From contig JAPHRJ010000100.1 of the NCBI GenBank assembly GCA_026196045.1, forward strand, positions 1-32,700: DNA of 32,700 nt. Reading direction: 5' to 3'. This stretch comes from Gammaproteobacteria bacterium (GTDB taxonomy: Bacteria > Pseudomonadota > Gammaproteobacteria > UBA6429 > Thiohalophilaceae). Position numbers and translations under genes: made by a program. A model generated the notes under the pieces. The model saw only the letters and a list, made by a program, of their open reading frames with translations, did no database searches and had not been told where the DNA came from. Shown here piece after piece: positions 8,953 through 18,894 of this stretch; position 1 is the first letter of the stretch, and every line of letters starts with the position of its first letter.

Positions 8953-10233
8953 ATGAGCGACGACAAAAACACGACGGGTGATAACGGCAAACTGTTGTAT
9001 TGCTCGTTTTGTGGTAAGAGCCAACATGAAGTTCGCAAACTGATTGCGGGGCCGTCCGTATTTGTCTGTGATGAATGTGTGGAACTCTGTAACGATATTA
9101 TTCGTGAGGAAGTTCAGGAACAGGCAACCGCCACATCCGGCAATAGTCTTCCTACCCCCCATGAAATTAAGGATATTCTCGATGAGTATGTCATCGGGCA
9201 GCCTCGTGCCAAAAAGGTTCTGTCAGTAGCGGTATATAACCATTACAAACGACTGGAAACTGGCCAGAAGAAAGATGACGTTGAACTGGCAAAAAGTAAC
9301 ATTTTGCTGGTAGGGCCAACTGGTTGCGGTAAAACCCTGTTAGCGGAAACACTGGCGCGTTTACTTAATGTGCCATTTACGATTGCGGATGCCACCACCC
9401 TGACTGAAGCGGGCTATGTGGGTGAGGACGTCGAAAACATTATTCAGAAACTGCTGCAAAAATGTGACTACGACGTTGAAAAAGCGCAAACCGGGATTGT
9501 CTATATTGATGAAATTGACAAAATCTCACGTAAATCAGATAACCCATCTATTACTCGTGATGTTTCGGGTGAAGGTGTACAGCAGGCCCTTTTGAAATTG
9601 ATTGAAGGGACGGTGGCGTCTGTTCCTCCGCAGGGTGGACGTAAACATCCACAGCAGGAATTCCTGCAGGTTGATACCTCTAACATTCTATTTATCTGTG
9701 GCGGTGCTTTTGCCGGCCTGGATCGTATCATTCGTGATCGCTCAGAAAAAGGCGGTATTGGTTTTGGTGCTGAAGTTAAAGGTAAGGATGATCAACAAAG
9801 TGTCAGTGAAATCCTGCAAACGGTTGAGCCTGAAGATTTGACCAAGTATGGGTTGATCCCTGAATTCGTGGGTCGTTTACCGGTCGTCGCAACACTTAGC
9901 GAACTGGATGAAGACGCATTGATTCAAATTCTTACTGAACCAAAGAATGCTTTGACCAAGCAGTATACGAAGATGTTTGAAATGGAAGGTTGTGATCTGG
10001 AATTTCGTGAAGAAGCTCTGCGTGCGGTTGCTCGTCGGGCAATGAATCGAAAAACGGGTGCTCGTGGCCTTCGTTCTATTCTGGAACATATACTGCTGGA
10101 TATCATGTATGACCTGCCATCAATGGATGACCTTGAAAAGGTTGTAATTGATGAGTCGGTTATTAATTCTGAAGGTGACCCCTTATTTATTTTTGAAGGG
10201 GGAGAGCAGCGAGCTGCATCTTCTGATGAATAA
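8953..10233 (+). CDS. clpX: ATP-dependent Clp protease ATP-binding subunit ClpX
   Basis: ClpX is the hexameric AAA+ unfoldase that recognises tagged substrates and threads them into ClpP. The 426 residues (424 in E. coli) show the N-terminal zinc-binding domain with C17, C20, C39 and C42; Walker A GPTGCGKT at 121-128, with Cys where E. coli has Ser; the GYVG pore loop at 154-157; Walker B IVYIDEID at 182-189; and the GIGFGAE loop that docks on ClpP. The ATG at 8953 follows TGAGG. The 109-base gap after clpP has a small TTCAAG/CTTGAA hairpin (8876-8896) that may be an attenuator. A strong terminator follows the gene. Confidence 0.97.
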   Translation: MSDDKNTTGDNGKLLYCSFCGKSQHEVRKLIAGPSVFVCDECVELCNDIIREEVQEQATATSGNSLPTPHEIKDILDEYVIGQPRAKKVLSVAVYNHYKRLETGQKKDDVELAKSNILLVGPTGCGKTLLAETLARLLNVPFTIADATTLTEAGYVGEDVENIIQKLLQKCDYDVEKAQTGIVYIDEIDKISRKSDNPSITRDVSGEGVQQALLKLIEGTVASVPPQGGRKHPQQEFLQVDTSNILFICGGAFAGLDRIIRDRSEKGGIGFGAEVKGKDDQQSVSEILQTVEPEDLTKYGLIPEFVGRLPVVATLSELDEDALIQILTEPKNALTKQYTKMFEMEGCDLEFREEALRAVARRAMNRKTGARGLRSILEHILLDIMYDLPSMDDLEKVVIDESVINSEGDPLFIFEGGEQRAASSDE

Positions 10234-10237
10234 CTAC

Positions 10238-10269
10238 AAGGGGTATCATTGATACCCCTTAATTTTTTT
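10238..10269 (+). terminator. Rho-independent terminator after clpX
   Basis: A perfect 10-bp stem (AAGGGGTATC with GATACCCCTT) with an ATT loop is followed by seven T. It should end the tig-clpP-clpX transcript and separate it from lon. Confidence 0.93.
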
Positions 10270-10290
10270 AATACCCTATTTTTTCAGCTG

Positions 10291-10316
10291 TTGAAATTAA
10301 GCTGTACCGCCCATAC
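10291..10316 (+). promoter_or_regulatory. Probable heat-shock (sigma-32) promoter of lon
   Basis: TTGAAA (10291-10296) is followed after 13 bases by CCCAT (10310-10314, context CGCCCATAC). This fits the sigma-32 pattern CTTGAAA, 11-16 bases, CCCCATnT, and matches the arrangement known at E. coli lon. It lies about 60 bases before the lon start and just after the clpX terminator. Confidence 0.6.
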
Positions 10317-10373
10317 ACAATCAAAAGACCCTTTTTTATACGTCTGACAAAGACACAGCCTAAGAGTATAAAT

Positions 10374-12788
10374 ATGTCAGAAGTCATTGAAGAACAATTA
10401 AGTGCTATTCCTGTTTTACCATTGCGTGATGTCGTGGTTTATCCACATATGGTAATTCCATTATTTGTAGGACGCGATAAATCGATCAAGGCGCTTGAAG
10501 CTGCGATGGAAAACGATAAACAGATCCTGCTTGTTGCACAGAAGAGTGCCGCTCAGGATGAACCTGAAATCGAAGATATGTACCGTATAGGTACGGTGGC
10601 CAGTATTCTGCAATTACTTAAACTGCCTGACGGTACCGTCAAGGTGCTGGTTGAAGGTAATGAACGTGCACGTATTGTGACTTTTATGGAGTCAGAAGAA
10701 TATTTCACTGCACAGATCAAGAAATTTGAAGAAGAGAATATTGATGAACGTGAATCGGAAGTCCTGTTACGTTCGTTAACCAGCCAGTTTGATCAATACG
10801 TTAAGCTTAACAAAAAGATTCCACCGGAGATTCTGACATCACTATCTAATATTGATGATCCAGACCGTCTGGTTGATACGATTGCTGCGCACATGTCGCT
10901 CAAGATTGATGAAAAACAGAAAATTCTGGAGATCCTCGATCTGCGCGAACGTCTTGAACATCTGATGGGCATGATGGAATCTGAAATTGATTTACTTCAG
11001 GTTGAAAAACGCATTCGTGGTCGTGTGAAACGGCAAATGGAAAAAAGCCAGCGCGAGTACTATCTGAATGAACAAATGAAAGCTATTCAGAAAGAACTGG
11101 GCGATATGGATGATGTTCCCAATGAGCTGGATGAACTCGAACAGAAAATTGAAAAAGCCGGTCTGTCAAAAGAAGCCAAGACCAAAGCCAGTGCTGAACT
11201 GAACAAGTTAAAAATGATGTCACCTATGTCAGCCGAAGCGACGGTTGTACGTAATTATCTGGACTGGCTGTTAGGTGTGCCCTGGAAAAAGCGGACAAAA
11301 ATACGCCATGATTTAGCTAAGGCTGAAGAGGTACTGGAAGAAGATCATTATGGCCTGGAGAAGGTCAAAGAACGTATTCTTGAATACCTTGCCGTGCAGC
11401 AGCGAATGAAGAAAATGAAAGGGCCTATCCTGTGTCTGGTAGGACCACCTGGGGTAGGTAAAACCTCTGTCGGTAAATCTATCGCACGGGCAACCAACCG
11501 TAAGTTCATCCGTATGGCGCTGGGTGGCGTCCGTGACGAAGCAGAAATTCGTGGTCACCGTCGTACCTATATTGGTTCAATGCCAGGCAAGATTGTTCAA
11601 AATCTTTCCAAGGCTGAAACACGTAATCCATTATTCCTGCTGGATGAAATTGACAAAATGGCGATGGATTTCCGTGGAGATCCCGCTTCAGCACTACTGG
11701 AAGTACTGGATCCCGAACAGAATCATACGTTCAACGATCATTATCTCGAAGTCGATTATGACCTGTCTGAAGTGATGTTTGTGGCGACCTCAAATACCAT
11801 GAACATCCCAGGTCCACTGTTAGATCGAATGGAAGTGATTCGCCTCTCTGGTTATACCGAAGCTGAAAAGATTAATATTGCTGAACGTTACTTAATTCAA
11901 AAGCAAATTAAGAACAACGGCCTGAATGAGGATGAAATTAGTATTAGTGAAGATGCCGTACGTAATATTGTTCGCTATTACACGCGTGAAGCTGGTGTAC
12001 GTAATCTGGAACGTGAAATTGCCAAAATTTGCCGTAAGGTCGTGAAGGAAATTTTACTTGAGAAAGAAACTTCTGGCGTGGAAGTGGGCATTGATAATCT
12101 GGAGAAATATCTCGGAGTGCAACGATTCCGCTTTGGTCTGGCCGAAGAGCATGATCAGGTTGGTCAGGTGACGGGGCTGGCATGGACTGAAGTTGGCGGC
12201 GAGCTACTGACCATTGAGACGGCTGTCATGCCCGGTAAGGGCAAGCATAGTATTACAGGTCAACTGGGTGATGTGATGAAAGAATCCATTCAGGCGGCAT
12301 TAACGGTTGTGAGAAGCCGTGCCCGAGTTCTGGGTATCAGGGCTGATGTATTTGATAGAAACGACATCCACGTACATGTCCCTGAGGGTGCGATTCCTAA
12401 AGATGGTCCGAGTGCAGGTATCGGAATGTGCACGGCACTAGTGTCGGCTCTAACTGATATCAAAGTGCGTTCTGATGTGGCCATGACCGGAGAAATTACT
12501 TTACGTGGTGAAGTCCTGCCCATCGGTGGCCTGAAGGAAAAATTACTGGCGGCTCATCGAGGAGGAATTAAAACAGTATTGATTCCTGAAGAAAACCAGC
12601 GTGATCTGACAGATATTCCTGACAATATTAAGGAAAATCTTGAGATCAAACCGGTTAAATGGATTGATGAAGTTCTTGAGGTTGCCTTGACACATATTCC
12701 GAAGTCTTTGTCGGCAGAGGAAGAAAAGGAAGGTCTACTGAAACAGGCCGGGGATTCTGAAAAAGCAAATTCTTTGCGTCACCATTAA
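10374..12788 (+). CDS. lon: ATP-dependent protease Lon
   Basis: Lon is the hexameric AAA+ serine-lysine protease that removes misfolded and short-lived regulatory proteins. The 804 residues (784 in E. coli) hold the N-terminal substrate-binding domain ([16 protein letters not shown]), a coiled middle region, Walker A GPPGVGKT, Walker B LFLLDEID, and the protease domain with the S680/K723 dyad (PKDGPSAGI and [11 protein letters not shown]). The ATG at 10374 follows AAGAG. The gene lies between its own terminator and a heat-shock-like promoter, so it is likely a single-gene, stress-induced unit. Confidence 0.97.
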   Translation: MSEVIEEQLSAIPVLPLRDVVVYPHMVIPLFVGRDKSIKALEAAMENDKQILLVAQKSAAQDEPEIEDMYRIGTVASILQLLKLPDGTVKVLVEGNERARIVTFMESEEYFTAQIKKFEEENIDERESEVLLRSLTSQFDQYVKLNKKIPPEILTSLSNIDDPDRLVDTIAAHMSLKIDEKQKILEILDLRERLEHLMGMMESEIDLLQVEKRIRGRVKRQMEKSQREYYLNEQMKAIQKELGDMDDVPNELDELEQKIEKAGLSKEAKTKASAELNKLKMMSPMSAEATVVRNYLDWLLGVPWKKRTKIRHDLAKAEEVLEEDHYGLEKVKERILEYLAVQQRMKKMKGPILCLVGPPGVGKTSVGKSIARATNRKFIRMALGGVRDEAEIRGHRRTYIGSMPGKIVQNLSKAETRNPLFLLDEIDKMAMDFRGDPASALLEVLDPEQNHTFNDHYLEVDYDLSEVMFVATSNTMNIPGPLLDRMEVIRLSGYTEAEKINIAERYLIQKQIKNNGLNEDEISISEDAVRNIVRYYTREAGVRNLEREIAKICRKVVKEILLEKETSGVEVGIDNLEKYLGVQRFRFGLAEEHDQVGQVTGLAWTEVGGELLTIETAVMPGKGKHSITGQLGDVMKESIQAALTVVRSRARVLGIRADVFDRNDIHVHVPEGAIPKDGPSAGIGMCTALVSALTDIKVRSDVAMTGEITLRGEVLPIGGLKEKLLAAHRGGIKTVLIPEENQRDLTDIPDNIKENLEIKPVKWIDEVLEVALTHIPKSLSAEEEKEGLLKQAGDSEKANSLRHH

Positions 12789-12806
12789 TCCTGTAATTGA
12801 ACTCGA

Positions 12807-12842
12807 TGCCTGAACCTGATTAAACAGGTTCAGGCATTTTTT
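12807..12842 (+). terminator. Rho-independent terminator after lon
   Basis: A perfect 12-bp stem (TGCCTGAACCTG with CAGGTTCAGGCA) around a 6-base loop is followed by six T. It is a textbook terminator 19 bases after the lon stop. Confidence 0.95.
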
Positions 12843-12876
12843 GTGCGGTCCATAAAAATATTTGTTGGATGCGTTC

Positions 12877-12905
12877 TTGACCTGGATGAGCCTGAACTGT
12901 ATAAA
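12877..12905 (+). promoter_or_regulatory. Sigma-70 promoter of hupB
   Basis: TTGACC (12877-12882) and TATAAA (12900-12905) are separated by 17 bases, close to consensus. The leader of about 68 bases contains CGCC (12931-12934) and GGCG (12941-12944) arms and then eight T (12948-12955). This resembles a weak terminator or attenuator ahead of the gene, but the stem is only four pairs. Confidence 0.7.
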
Positions 12906-12979
12906 AGCCCGTCCGGTAAACACAAATACGCGCCACTGACGGCGGTATTTTTTTTAATACCTGTAAGGGGGATAACTTA

Positions 12980-13252
12980 GTGAATAAAGCAGAATTGATC
13001 GACGCTGTGGCCGAAAGTGCCGACATCTCAAAGGCAGCGGCAACACGTGCCGTGGACACCATTCTCGAAAGTGTGACACAAGCATTGAAATCAGGCGATC
13101 AAGTGACCCTGGTTGGATTTGGTACTTTTTCTGTAAAAGATAGAGCCGCACGTACTGGACGCAATCCTCGTACTGGCGATCCGATCCAAATTCCAGCTGC
13201 AAAAGTTCCTTCATTTAAAGCTGGTAAAGCGCTAAAAGATGCCGTAAACTAG
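12980..13252 (+). CDS. hupB: DNA-binding protein HU-beta
   Basis: HU is the small basic dimeric nucleoid protein that bends DNA without sequence preference. The 90 residues align without gaps to E. coli HU-beta, with the core [18 protein letters not shown] and the C-terminal [18 protein letters not shown]. The proline-tipped DNA-clamping arm is intact ([18 protein letters not shown]). It starts with GTG at 12980, after a strong AAGGGGG ribosome binding site nine bases away. The lon-hupB-ppiD order is conserved in gammaproteobacteria; here two tRNA genes lie between hupB and ppiD. Confidence 0.97.
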   Translation: MNKAELIDAVAESADISKAAATRAVDTILESVTQALKSGDQVTLVGFGTFSVKDRAARTGRNPRTGDPIQIPAAKVPSFKAGKALKDAVN

Positions 13253-13267
13253 CGCGCCTTTGAAGCA

Positions 13268-13343
13268 GGGTGCTTAGCTCAGCTGGGAGAGCATCGCCCT
13301 TACAAGGCGAGGGTCGGGGGTTCGATCCCCTCAGCACCCACCA
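13268..13343 (+). tRNA. tRNA-Val(TAC)
   Basis: A 76-base cloverleaf with acceptor arms GGGTGCT and AGCACCC, anticodon loop CTTACAA (anticodon TAC at 13301-13303), T-loop TTCGATC and encoded ACCA. It begins 15 bases after hupB and probably shares its transcript. Confidence 0.96.
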
Positions 13344-13372
13344 TTTTCAAAAGTAGTAAAATAAGAAAATTT

Positions 13373-13449
13373 GGAGCGGTAGTTCAGTTGGTTAGAATAC
13401 CGGCCTGTCACGCCGGGGGTCGCGGGTTCGAGTCCCGTCCGCTCCGCCA
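13373..13449 (+). tRNA. tRNA-Asp(GTC)
   Basis: A 77-base cloverleaf with acceptor arms GGAGCGG and CCGCTCC, anticodon loop CTGTCAC (anticodon GTC at 13407-13409), T-loop TTCGAGT and encoded GCCA. Confidence 0.96.
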
Positions 13450-13454
13450 AATTT

Positions 13455-13489
13455 AAAGGGCGCAACTGTTTAACAGTGCGCCCTTTTTT
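13455..13489 (+). terminator. Rho-independent terminator after tRNA-Asp
   Basis: A stem of AAAGGGCGCA-ACTG with CAGTGCGCCCTTT, carrying one bulged A, is followed by a run of T (to 13489). It should end the hupB-tRNA-Val-tRNA-Asp transcript before ppiD. Confidence 0.88.
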
Positions 13490-13546
13490 GTTATAAAGAC
13501 CTTCATAATAACGATCATAAATTCACAAAATTAATCGAGTCTCTCA

Positions 13547-15466
13547 ATGCTGCAACTCATTCGCGATCGCGCCCAAGGTATTTTAATCTGGACTATTGTT
13601 GGCCTGATTATTGTTACGTTTGCCCTTTTTGGTTTAAGCAGTTATTTATCTGATACAACTCAGGTTAATGTTGCCGAGGTGAATGGAGCTGAAATTAGCC
13701 AAAATGAGTTTTATCGTGCGTATCAAAATTATCAACAACGTTTACAACAAATGTTGGGCAAAAATTACAGCTCGGACTTATTCAGCGAAGAACGACTGAA
13801 AAAAGAAGTTGTTAATGCGTTGGTGAAAGAAGAGTTACTTAACCAGGAATTGCGTCAGGCAGGGTATTTTGCTGCACCACAACAAGTCATGGCACAAATT
13901 GCCGCAATGGAAGTATTCCAGGATGCGGATGGCAAGTTCTCACCAGAGCGGTACAAACAAACTTTGAATTCCCAGCGCGTAAACAGTTTTCTATTCGAAC
14001 AGGAAATCAGCCGTGATGTCGCTGAGCAGCACTTAAGAGCTGGAATCGCTGCTTCGGGTTTTGTTACAGAGAGTGAGTTGCAGTCATTTGCAAAACTGTA
14101 TGGCCAGAAGCGTAAGCTGGATTATTTAGTAGTTCCAAAAGAAATATATCTATCGCAAGTTAAACCAGATGATAGCGATATTGACGCATACTACGAATCA
14201 CATAAAGCTGAATTCATGACTCCTGAACAGGTTGTTGTTGAATATGTCGAGTTAAGACTTGACCAAATGGCTAAAGAGATTGATGTAAGCGAAGAGGAAA
14301 TTGCACAATATTACGAGCAGCAGCGAGCTAACTATATCAAACAGCCAGAGCAACGTAAGGCCAGTCATATCCTGATTAAAGTCGATGATACAACCGATGA
14401 AGCAAGTGCCAGGCAAAAAATCTCAGACATTCAGGCAAAATTGAGTGCGGGTTCTGACTTTGCAAGTTTAGCCAAAGAATATTCCGATGACTTTGTTTCC
14501 GCTAAACAGGGTGGTGATCTGGGTTTATTCGGGCGCGGAGTTATGGATAAAGCTTTTGAGGATGCCGCATTTAAACTGGAGAAGGGGCAGGTTAGTTCTC
14601 CTGTACGTAGCCAGTTTGGTTATCATCTGATTAAACTGGATGATATCCAGGCCGTACAAATGGCAAAACTGGATGATGTGCGTGATACCATCAAGCAGGA
14701 TATGCAGATGCAACAGGCTGAGCAGGATTATTATCAGCAAGTCGATAAGCTGAATAATCTTAGTTATGAAATTCCCGACTCTTTAACTCCAGTCGCTAAT
14801 GAATTAGGCGTTGAACTGAAAACCAGTTCTGCTTTTTCAAGGAAAGGTGGAAAAGATTTATTCGCTAACGAGAAAGTTATTACCAATGCATTTTCTGAGG
14901 AAGTACTGGCTCAGGGACGTAATAGCCAGCTAATCGAAGTTTCAGATACTCATGTTATGGTTCTTAGAGTTGCAGAACATAAGGCAGCTAAACAACTCGA
15001 GAAGCAGGAAGTTCTCTCAGTAATTGCGAATAATGTTAAAACCCAGATGGCGACTGAGAAACAGGAAGCCGCCATTGAACAAGCCTTAACTCAGTTAAAA
15101 GAAGGTGCCACACTTGATATGGTGGCTGAATCATTTGGGGTAAGCTGGAGAAGTGCAGGGGAGGTTACTCGTCAGGTTGCGCCAGAAAAAGTAGCTGAGA
15201 TATCGCCACAAATTAGAGCGGAAGTTTTTCGCATAACAAAACCATCAGGTGATAAGACTGTTTTTGCAAAGACTAACTTACCAAATGGAAGTGTGGTGAT
15301 ATTAGCATTGCATAAAGTGATCGACGGGCCTGTCTTCGAAGAACACAACAAAATTCAGCAAACCCAGAATCTCATTAAAGTCTATTCAGCGGCTGTACAG
15401 GAATCAATGCTGAATGATTTGCGAGAACAGGCGGATGTGAGTATTAATATTGATTCCCTTGAATAA
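13547..15466 (+). CDS. ppiD: Membrane-anchored periplasmic folding factor PpiD (SurA_N/parvulin)
   Basis: PpiD sits in the inner membrane near the Sec translocon and assists proteins emerging into the periplasm. The 639 residues (623 in E. coli) start with one membrane segment at about 12-34 ([19 protein letters not shown]). A SurA_N-like chaperone region follows, then a parvulin domain at about 265-360 ([31 protein letters not shown]) and a helical C-terminal part. The parvulin domain of PpiD proteins is often inactive, so the chaperone role is safer than isomerase activity. The ATG at 13547 has only a weak ribosome binding site. It follows the terminator of the hupB unit, so it needs its own promoter, which I did not find. 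Confidence 0.94.
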   Translation: MLQLIRDRAQGILIWTIVGLIIVTFALFGLSSYLSDTTQVNVAEVNGAEISQNEFYRAYQNYQQRLQQMLGKNYSSDLFSEERLKKEVVNALVKEELLNQELRQAGYFAAPQQVMAQIAAMEVFQDADGKFSPERYKQTLNSQRVNSFLFEQEISRDVAEQHLRAGIAASGFVTESELQSFAKLYGQKRKLDYLVVPKEIYLSQVKPDDSDIDAYYESHKAEFMTPEQVVVEYVELRLDQMAKEIDVSEEEIAQYYEQQRANYIKQPEQRKASHILIKVDDTTDEASARQKISDIQAKLSAGSDFASLAKEYSDDFVSAKQGGDLGLFGRGVMDKAFEDAAFKLEKGQVSSPVRSQFGYHLIKLDDIQAVQMAKLDDVRDTIKQDMQMQQAEQDYYQQVDKLNNLSYEIPDSLTPVANELGVELKTSSAFSRKGGKDLFANEKVITNAFSEEVLAQGRNSQLIEVSDTHVMVLRVAEHKAAKQLEKQEVLSVIANNVKTQMATEKQEAAIEQALTQLKEGATLDMVAESFGVSWRSAGEVTRQVAPEKVAEISPQIRAEVFRITKPSGDKTVFAKTNLPNGSVVILALHKVIDGPVFEEHNKIQQTQNLIKVYSAAVQESMLNDLREQADVSINIDSLE

Positions 15467-15489
15467 TTGATAATAATCGGAAGGGAATC
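15452..15489 (+). terminator. Inverted repeat at the 3' end of ppiD
   Basis: Perfect 9-bp arms GATTCCCTT (15452-15460) and AAGGGAATC (15481-15489) enclose a 20-base loop that holds the ppiD stop. No T-run follows, so this is a weak terminator or an mRNA-end stabiliser. Confidence 0.4.
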
Positions 15490-15550
15490 CAAATAAAAAT
15501 TTGAAACAGCTCTTGTCTGTAACATTTATATCCATAAATCTGGTTACACC

Positions 15551-16840
15551 GTGCTGAAATTAAAACTACATTGGCAAATTCTGATTGCACTCGTTCTGGC
15601 AGTGCTTGTTGGTGTTCTTGTCAATGAAAAATCTTCAATCTTAGGCATTTCCTTCATTGCGATTCTTAATTTTATCGGGACGTTATTTATGAACGCCCTG
15701 AAAATGATTATCGTGCCTCTGATTATGTCTTCAATCATTGTCGGTGTCTCCAATATTGGTGGTACACAGGGATTGGCACGACTTGGAAGCCGAGCTATTG
15801 GTTATTATCTCACAACCAGTTTAGCCGCTATCCTGATTGGCCTTTTAATGGTGAACACTTTTACCCCAGGCATTATTGATGGCAAACCCGGTGGTGAGAT
15901 GCTTGGGCTTGATCAGGTTGATTCATCACAGATCACTGAAAAAGTAGCCGGTCGTGATGTAAGTACTATTGCTGATGTGTTTTTGAGTATGGTACCGGTC
16001 AATATTGTTAATGCAGCCGCGAATGGCCAAATGCTAGGGATGATATTTTTTAGCCTTCTTTTTGGTTTTTTTATTTCAAAAATATCGGATGAACTTAAAA
16101 ATACACAGACTCAGTTCTGGCAAGGTGTCTACGAAGTCATGATGAAAATCACGGAATGGGTGATGAAGTTTGCTCCCATTGGTGTCTTTGCTTTAGTTGC
16201 AAAGGTGATTGCCGGGCTTGATGGAGAGGAAATTGCCAGTCTGGCTCAGGCACTGGTGACCTTTTTTATGACCGTTGTTTTAGCTTTATTGGTTCATGCG
16301 CTTATCGTATTGCCATCCCTGTTGAAGTTTATCGCAAAAGTGAGCCCCGTAAGGCACCTACAGGCAATGGCAACGGCACTACTAACTGCCTTTTCAACAG
16401 CATCATCTTCAGCCACTTTGCCTCTGACACTTGAGTGTGTTGAAAAAAATGCTGGAGTATCAAACAGAACCAGTAGCTTTATTTTACCTCTTGGTGCGAC
16501 TGTTAACATGGATGGAACGGCATTGTATGAGTGCGTGGCCGCTATGTTTATTGCACAAATGTACGGGGTGGAACTGGATTTTGTTACTCAGTTTATCGTG
16601 GTACTTGTGGCTCTATTAACATCCATTGGTGTAGCCGGTGTACCTGCGGCAAGTCTTGTTGCAATAACGATTATATTGAGTGCCATTGGCTTACCACTTG
16701 AAGCTTTGGGTCTGATCCTGGCTGTAGACCGGATTCTGGATATGTTTCGTACTTCTGTTAATGTGTTTAGTGATTCCTGTGGTGCTGTTATTATCGCTAA
16801 GCTGGAAGGTGAAACAGGCCTGTACAATAAGTATAAATAA
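15551..16840 (+). CDS. Dicarboxylate/amino acid:cation symporter (DAACS family)
   Basis: This 429-residue inner membrane protein belongs to the DctA/GltP family, which takes up C4-dicarboxylates, glutamate or aspartate with Na+ or H+. Visible signatures are the first hairpin-loop serine motif (STASSSATLPLT), the cation-site GATVNMDGTALYE, the second hairpin GVAGVPAASLV and the substrate-site DRILDMFRTSVNVFSDS. About eight hydrophobic segments span the length. The start is the GTG at 15551 (MLKLKLHWQILIAL); there is no clear ribosome binding site, and the next Met codons lie inside a membrane segment. The exact substrate cannot be told from sequence. The gene ends 22 bases before the glycan operon and could be read through into it. 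Confidence 0.9.
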   Translation: MLKLKLHWQILIALVLAVLVGVLVNEKSSILGISFIAILNFIGTLFMNALKMIIVPLIMSSIIVGVSNIGGTQGLARLGSRAIGYYLTTSLAAILIGLLMVNTFTPGIIDGKPGGEMLGLDQVDSSQITEKVAGRDVSTIADVFLSMVPVNIVNAAANGQMLGMIFFSLLFGFFISKISDELKNTQTQFWQGVYEVMMKITEWVMKFAPIGVFALVAKVIAGLDGEEIASLAQALVTFFMTVVLALLVHALIVLPSLLKFIAKVSPVRHLQAMATALLTAFSTASSSATLPLTLECVEKNAGVSNRTSSFILPLGATVNMDGTALYECVAAMFIAQMYGVELDFVTQFIVVLVALLTSIGVAGVPAASLVAITIILSAIGLPLEALGLILAVDRILDMFRTSVNVFSDSCGAVIIAKLEGETGLYNKYK

Positions 16841-16862
16841 ACGGATATTGCAGCGGTAAATT

Positions 16863-17849
16863 TTGGGTATTTCACATCAAATAAAAAAAACAGCATTAGT
16901 TACTGGTGCTACCGGCTTTATAGGTGAGGCTCTTGTAAAGTCATTATTAAATGATGGTTATCAGGTTAACTGTGGCGTACGAGCGATGCCAGACAATAAC
17001 AATAAAATTAGTAATGCTCACTATTATTCCTTAGGTGATTTTTCCCAACTACCTGATTGGGAAGCGGCGTTAGATGATATGGATTCTGTTATACATCTGG
17101 CTGGCCGAGTCCATGTTATGCGTGAAACTGAAAGTGATCCTGTTAAGTGTTTTCGTGAAGCTAATGTTGATGCAACACTGCATCTGGCGAGATGTGCAGC
17201 AAAAGCCAAGGTACGGCGTTTTATTTATGCGAGTACGGTAAAGGTTCATGGAGAAGAAACCCTGGAAAAGCCGTTTTCAGAATCAGACAGGCTTTGTCCT
17301 GTTGATCCATATGCCATATCTAAATATGAGGCCGAAGAAGCATTAATGAAACTTGGGGAAGAAACCGGAATGGAAGTCGTAATTTTCAGGCCAGTTCTGG
17401 TTTATGGTCCTGGGGTAAAAGGGAATTTTTACAAATTAATTGAACTTGTTGACCGAGGTATACCATTACCGTTTTCAGCAATGCAGAATCAACGCAGTCT
17501 AATTGGACTTGATAATCTGGTTGATGTAATCAAACAGTTTATGACGCATCCAGCTGCAGCAAACCAGAGGTTCCTTGTTTCTGATGATGATCTTTCTACT
17601 GAAAAATTGGTACAGTTTATTGGGAAAGCACTGGGACGTACGCCGAGATTATTCAGAGTTCCTGTGTTGGTTCTGAAAATAATAAAATTGGTACCAAAGC
17701 TTAATGCTCTCGCAAATCGGTTGTTTGGATCACTTCAGATCAATAATACTAAGTTAAGAAGAACGCTGGGTTGGGAAGCCCAAAGAACAAGTTCTGATGG
17801 AATTAATGAAACGATAACATGGTATCTAGAACAAAGAGCCAGGCATTAA
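16863..17849 (+). CDS. NAD-dependent epimerase/dehydratase, WbpV/WreQ-like UDP-4-keto-6-deoxy-HexNAc 4-reductase
   Basis: An extended SDR of 328 residues. It has the NAD-binding TGATGFIG near residue 14, the catalytic serine S124 (YASTVKVHG) and Y150-x3-K154 (DPYAISKYEAEE). Together with the next two genes (WbpL- and WbpM-like) it repeats a set known from Pseudomonas and Rhizobium O-antigen loci. There the SDR reduces UDP-4-keto-6-deoxy-GlcNAc to UDP-QuiNAc or its C4 epimer. The start must be non-ATG: a stop at 16857 closes the frame, the first Met comes only at residue 42, after the nucleotide-binding motif, and TTG at 16863 is the only usual start codon between. The reductase role is inferred from context; plain 4-epimerase activity is possible. 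Confidence 0.82.
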   Translation: MGISHQIKKTALVTGATGFIGEALVKSLLNDGYQVNCGVRAMPDNNNKISNAHYYSLGDFSQLPDWEAALDDMDSVIHLAGRVHVMRETESDPVKCFREANVDATLHLARCAAKAKVRRFIYASTVKVHGEETLEKPFSESDRLCPVDPYAISKYEAEEALMKLGEETGMEVVIFRPVLVYGPGVKGNFYKLIELVDRGIPLPFSAMQNQRSLIGLDNLVDVIKQFMTHPAAANQRFLVSDDDLSTEKLVQFIGKALGRTPRLFRVPVLVLKIIKLVPKLNALANRLFGSLQINNTKLRRTLGWEAQRTSSDGINETITWYLEQRARH

Positions 17850-17852
17850 ACT

Positions 17853-18881
17853 GTGTTATTGAATTTCTCGACAGTGTTTATTTATAACCTTTTAGCATTT
17901 GTTGTTGCGCTAGCTGCTGTATATTTTCTGTCTAAACAGAAGGCTAAATTATCAATACTGGATCAACCCAATGAAAGATCATTACATAGTGTACCCGTAA
18001 ACCGCACGGGAGGATTGGGGATATTTTTTTCCATCATGTTAGTCGGTTTTGCTTTTAATCTGATACATCCTCTTACACCCCGAGTGTTGCCCGTTATATC
18101 TGGAATGCTAATAATTGTGATCGTTTCGTTTATGGATGATGTTTTTGATCTTAGTGTCAAAATTCGATTATTTTTTCAGGCCATTTCGGCTTTGCTTTTG
18201 ATAACGCATGGTATGGTTATTGGAAGCATCGATTTACCTTTTCTATCCTTTGAATTACCAGAATGGCTGGCTTATATGCTTACTTTTCTTCTGGTTATTT
18301 GGTGTATTAACCTCTATAACTTCATGGATGGAATGGATGGTTTTGCAGGTGGAATGGCTGTGATTGGTTTTACAACATTTACTTTACTAGCCTGGATTCA
18401 GGATGCTTTTCCACTGGCTATTTTGTCTGGATTGATTGCGAGTGCCAGTGCTGGTTTTCTGGTGTTTAACTTTCCACCCGCTAAAATATTTATGGGGGAT
18501 GCAGGATCCTCGATGTTGGGTTTTCTAATGGCTGCACTGATGATATGGGCAGATAATATCGGTATTATTCCAGTTTGGTTAGGCGTGTTGGTCTTTTCAC
18601 CATTTATTCTGGATGCAACATTTACCTTATTTAGACGTTTAATCAAACGTGAAAAAGTATGGGAAGCGCATCGAACACATCTTTATCAACGCTTTGTAGT
18701 ATATGGCTGGAGCCACAAACGAACTGTATTACTTGAGTATTTAGCTATGTTAGTTTGCTCAGCAATGGTAATGATTGCGGTAATTTCAGAACAACAAAAT
18801 GTGCAACTTGGTATACTTTTTGTATCTATTTTGTTTTATCTAAGTATATTCAGTGCTGCAACGAAAATTATAAAAAATTAG
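17853..18881 (+). CDS. WecA/WbpL-type polyprenyl-phosphate sugar-1-phosphate transferase
   Basis: A MraY/WecA-family membrane enzyme (342 residues, about 10-11 membrane segments) that moves a HexNAc-1-phosphate from UDP-sugar to undecaprenyl phosphate, the first step in building a lipid-linked glycan. It has the family motifs RTGGLGI (51-57), the metal-binding DD at 95-96 (FMDDVFDLS), NLYNFMDGMDG (153-163), KIFMGDAGSS with D216, and the cytosolic EAHRTHLYQR (271-280). It starts with GTG at 17853, three bases after the previous stop. With a 4-ketoreductase before and a 4,6-dehydratase after, WbpL/WreU-like transfer of QuiNAc or FucNAc is more likely than GlcNAc transfer by WecA. Confidence 0.9.
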   Translation: MLLNFSTVFIYNLLAFVVALAAVYFLSKQKAKLSILDQPNERSLHSVPVNRTGGLGIFFSIMLVGFAFNLIHPLTPRVLPVISGMLIIVIVSFMDDVFDLSVKIRLFFQAISALLLITHGMVIGSIDLPFLSFELPEWLAYMLTFLLVIWCINLYNFMDGMDGFAGGMAVIGFTTFTLLAWIQDAFPLAILSGLIASASAGFLVFNFPPAKIFMGDAGSSMLGFLMAALMIWADNIGIIPVWLGVLVFSPFILDATFTLFRRLIKREKVWEAHRTHLYQRFVVYGWSHKRTVLLEYLAMLVCSAMVMIAVISEQQNVQLGILFVSILFYLSIFSAATKIIKN

Positions 18882-18894
18882 GGATTAATTAAAT

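Noticed and set aside
12735-13214. Overlapping minus-strand frames over the lon terminator, hupB promoter and hupB
   Set aside because: They cross strong transcription signals of the other strand and are opposite a certain HU gene.
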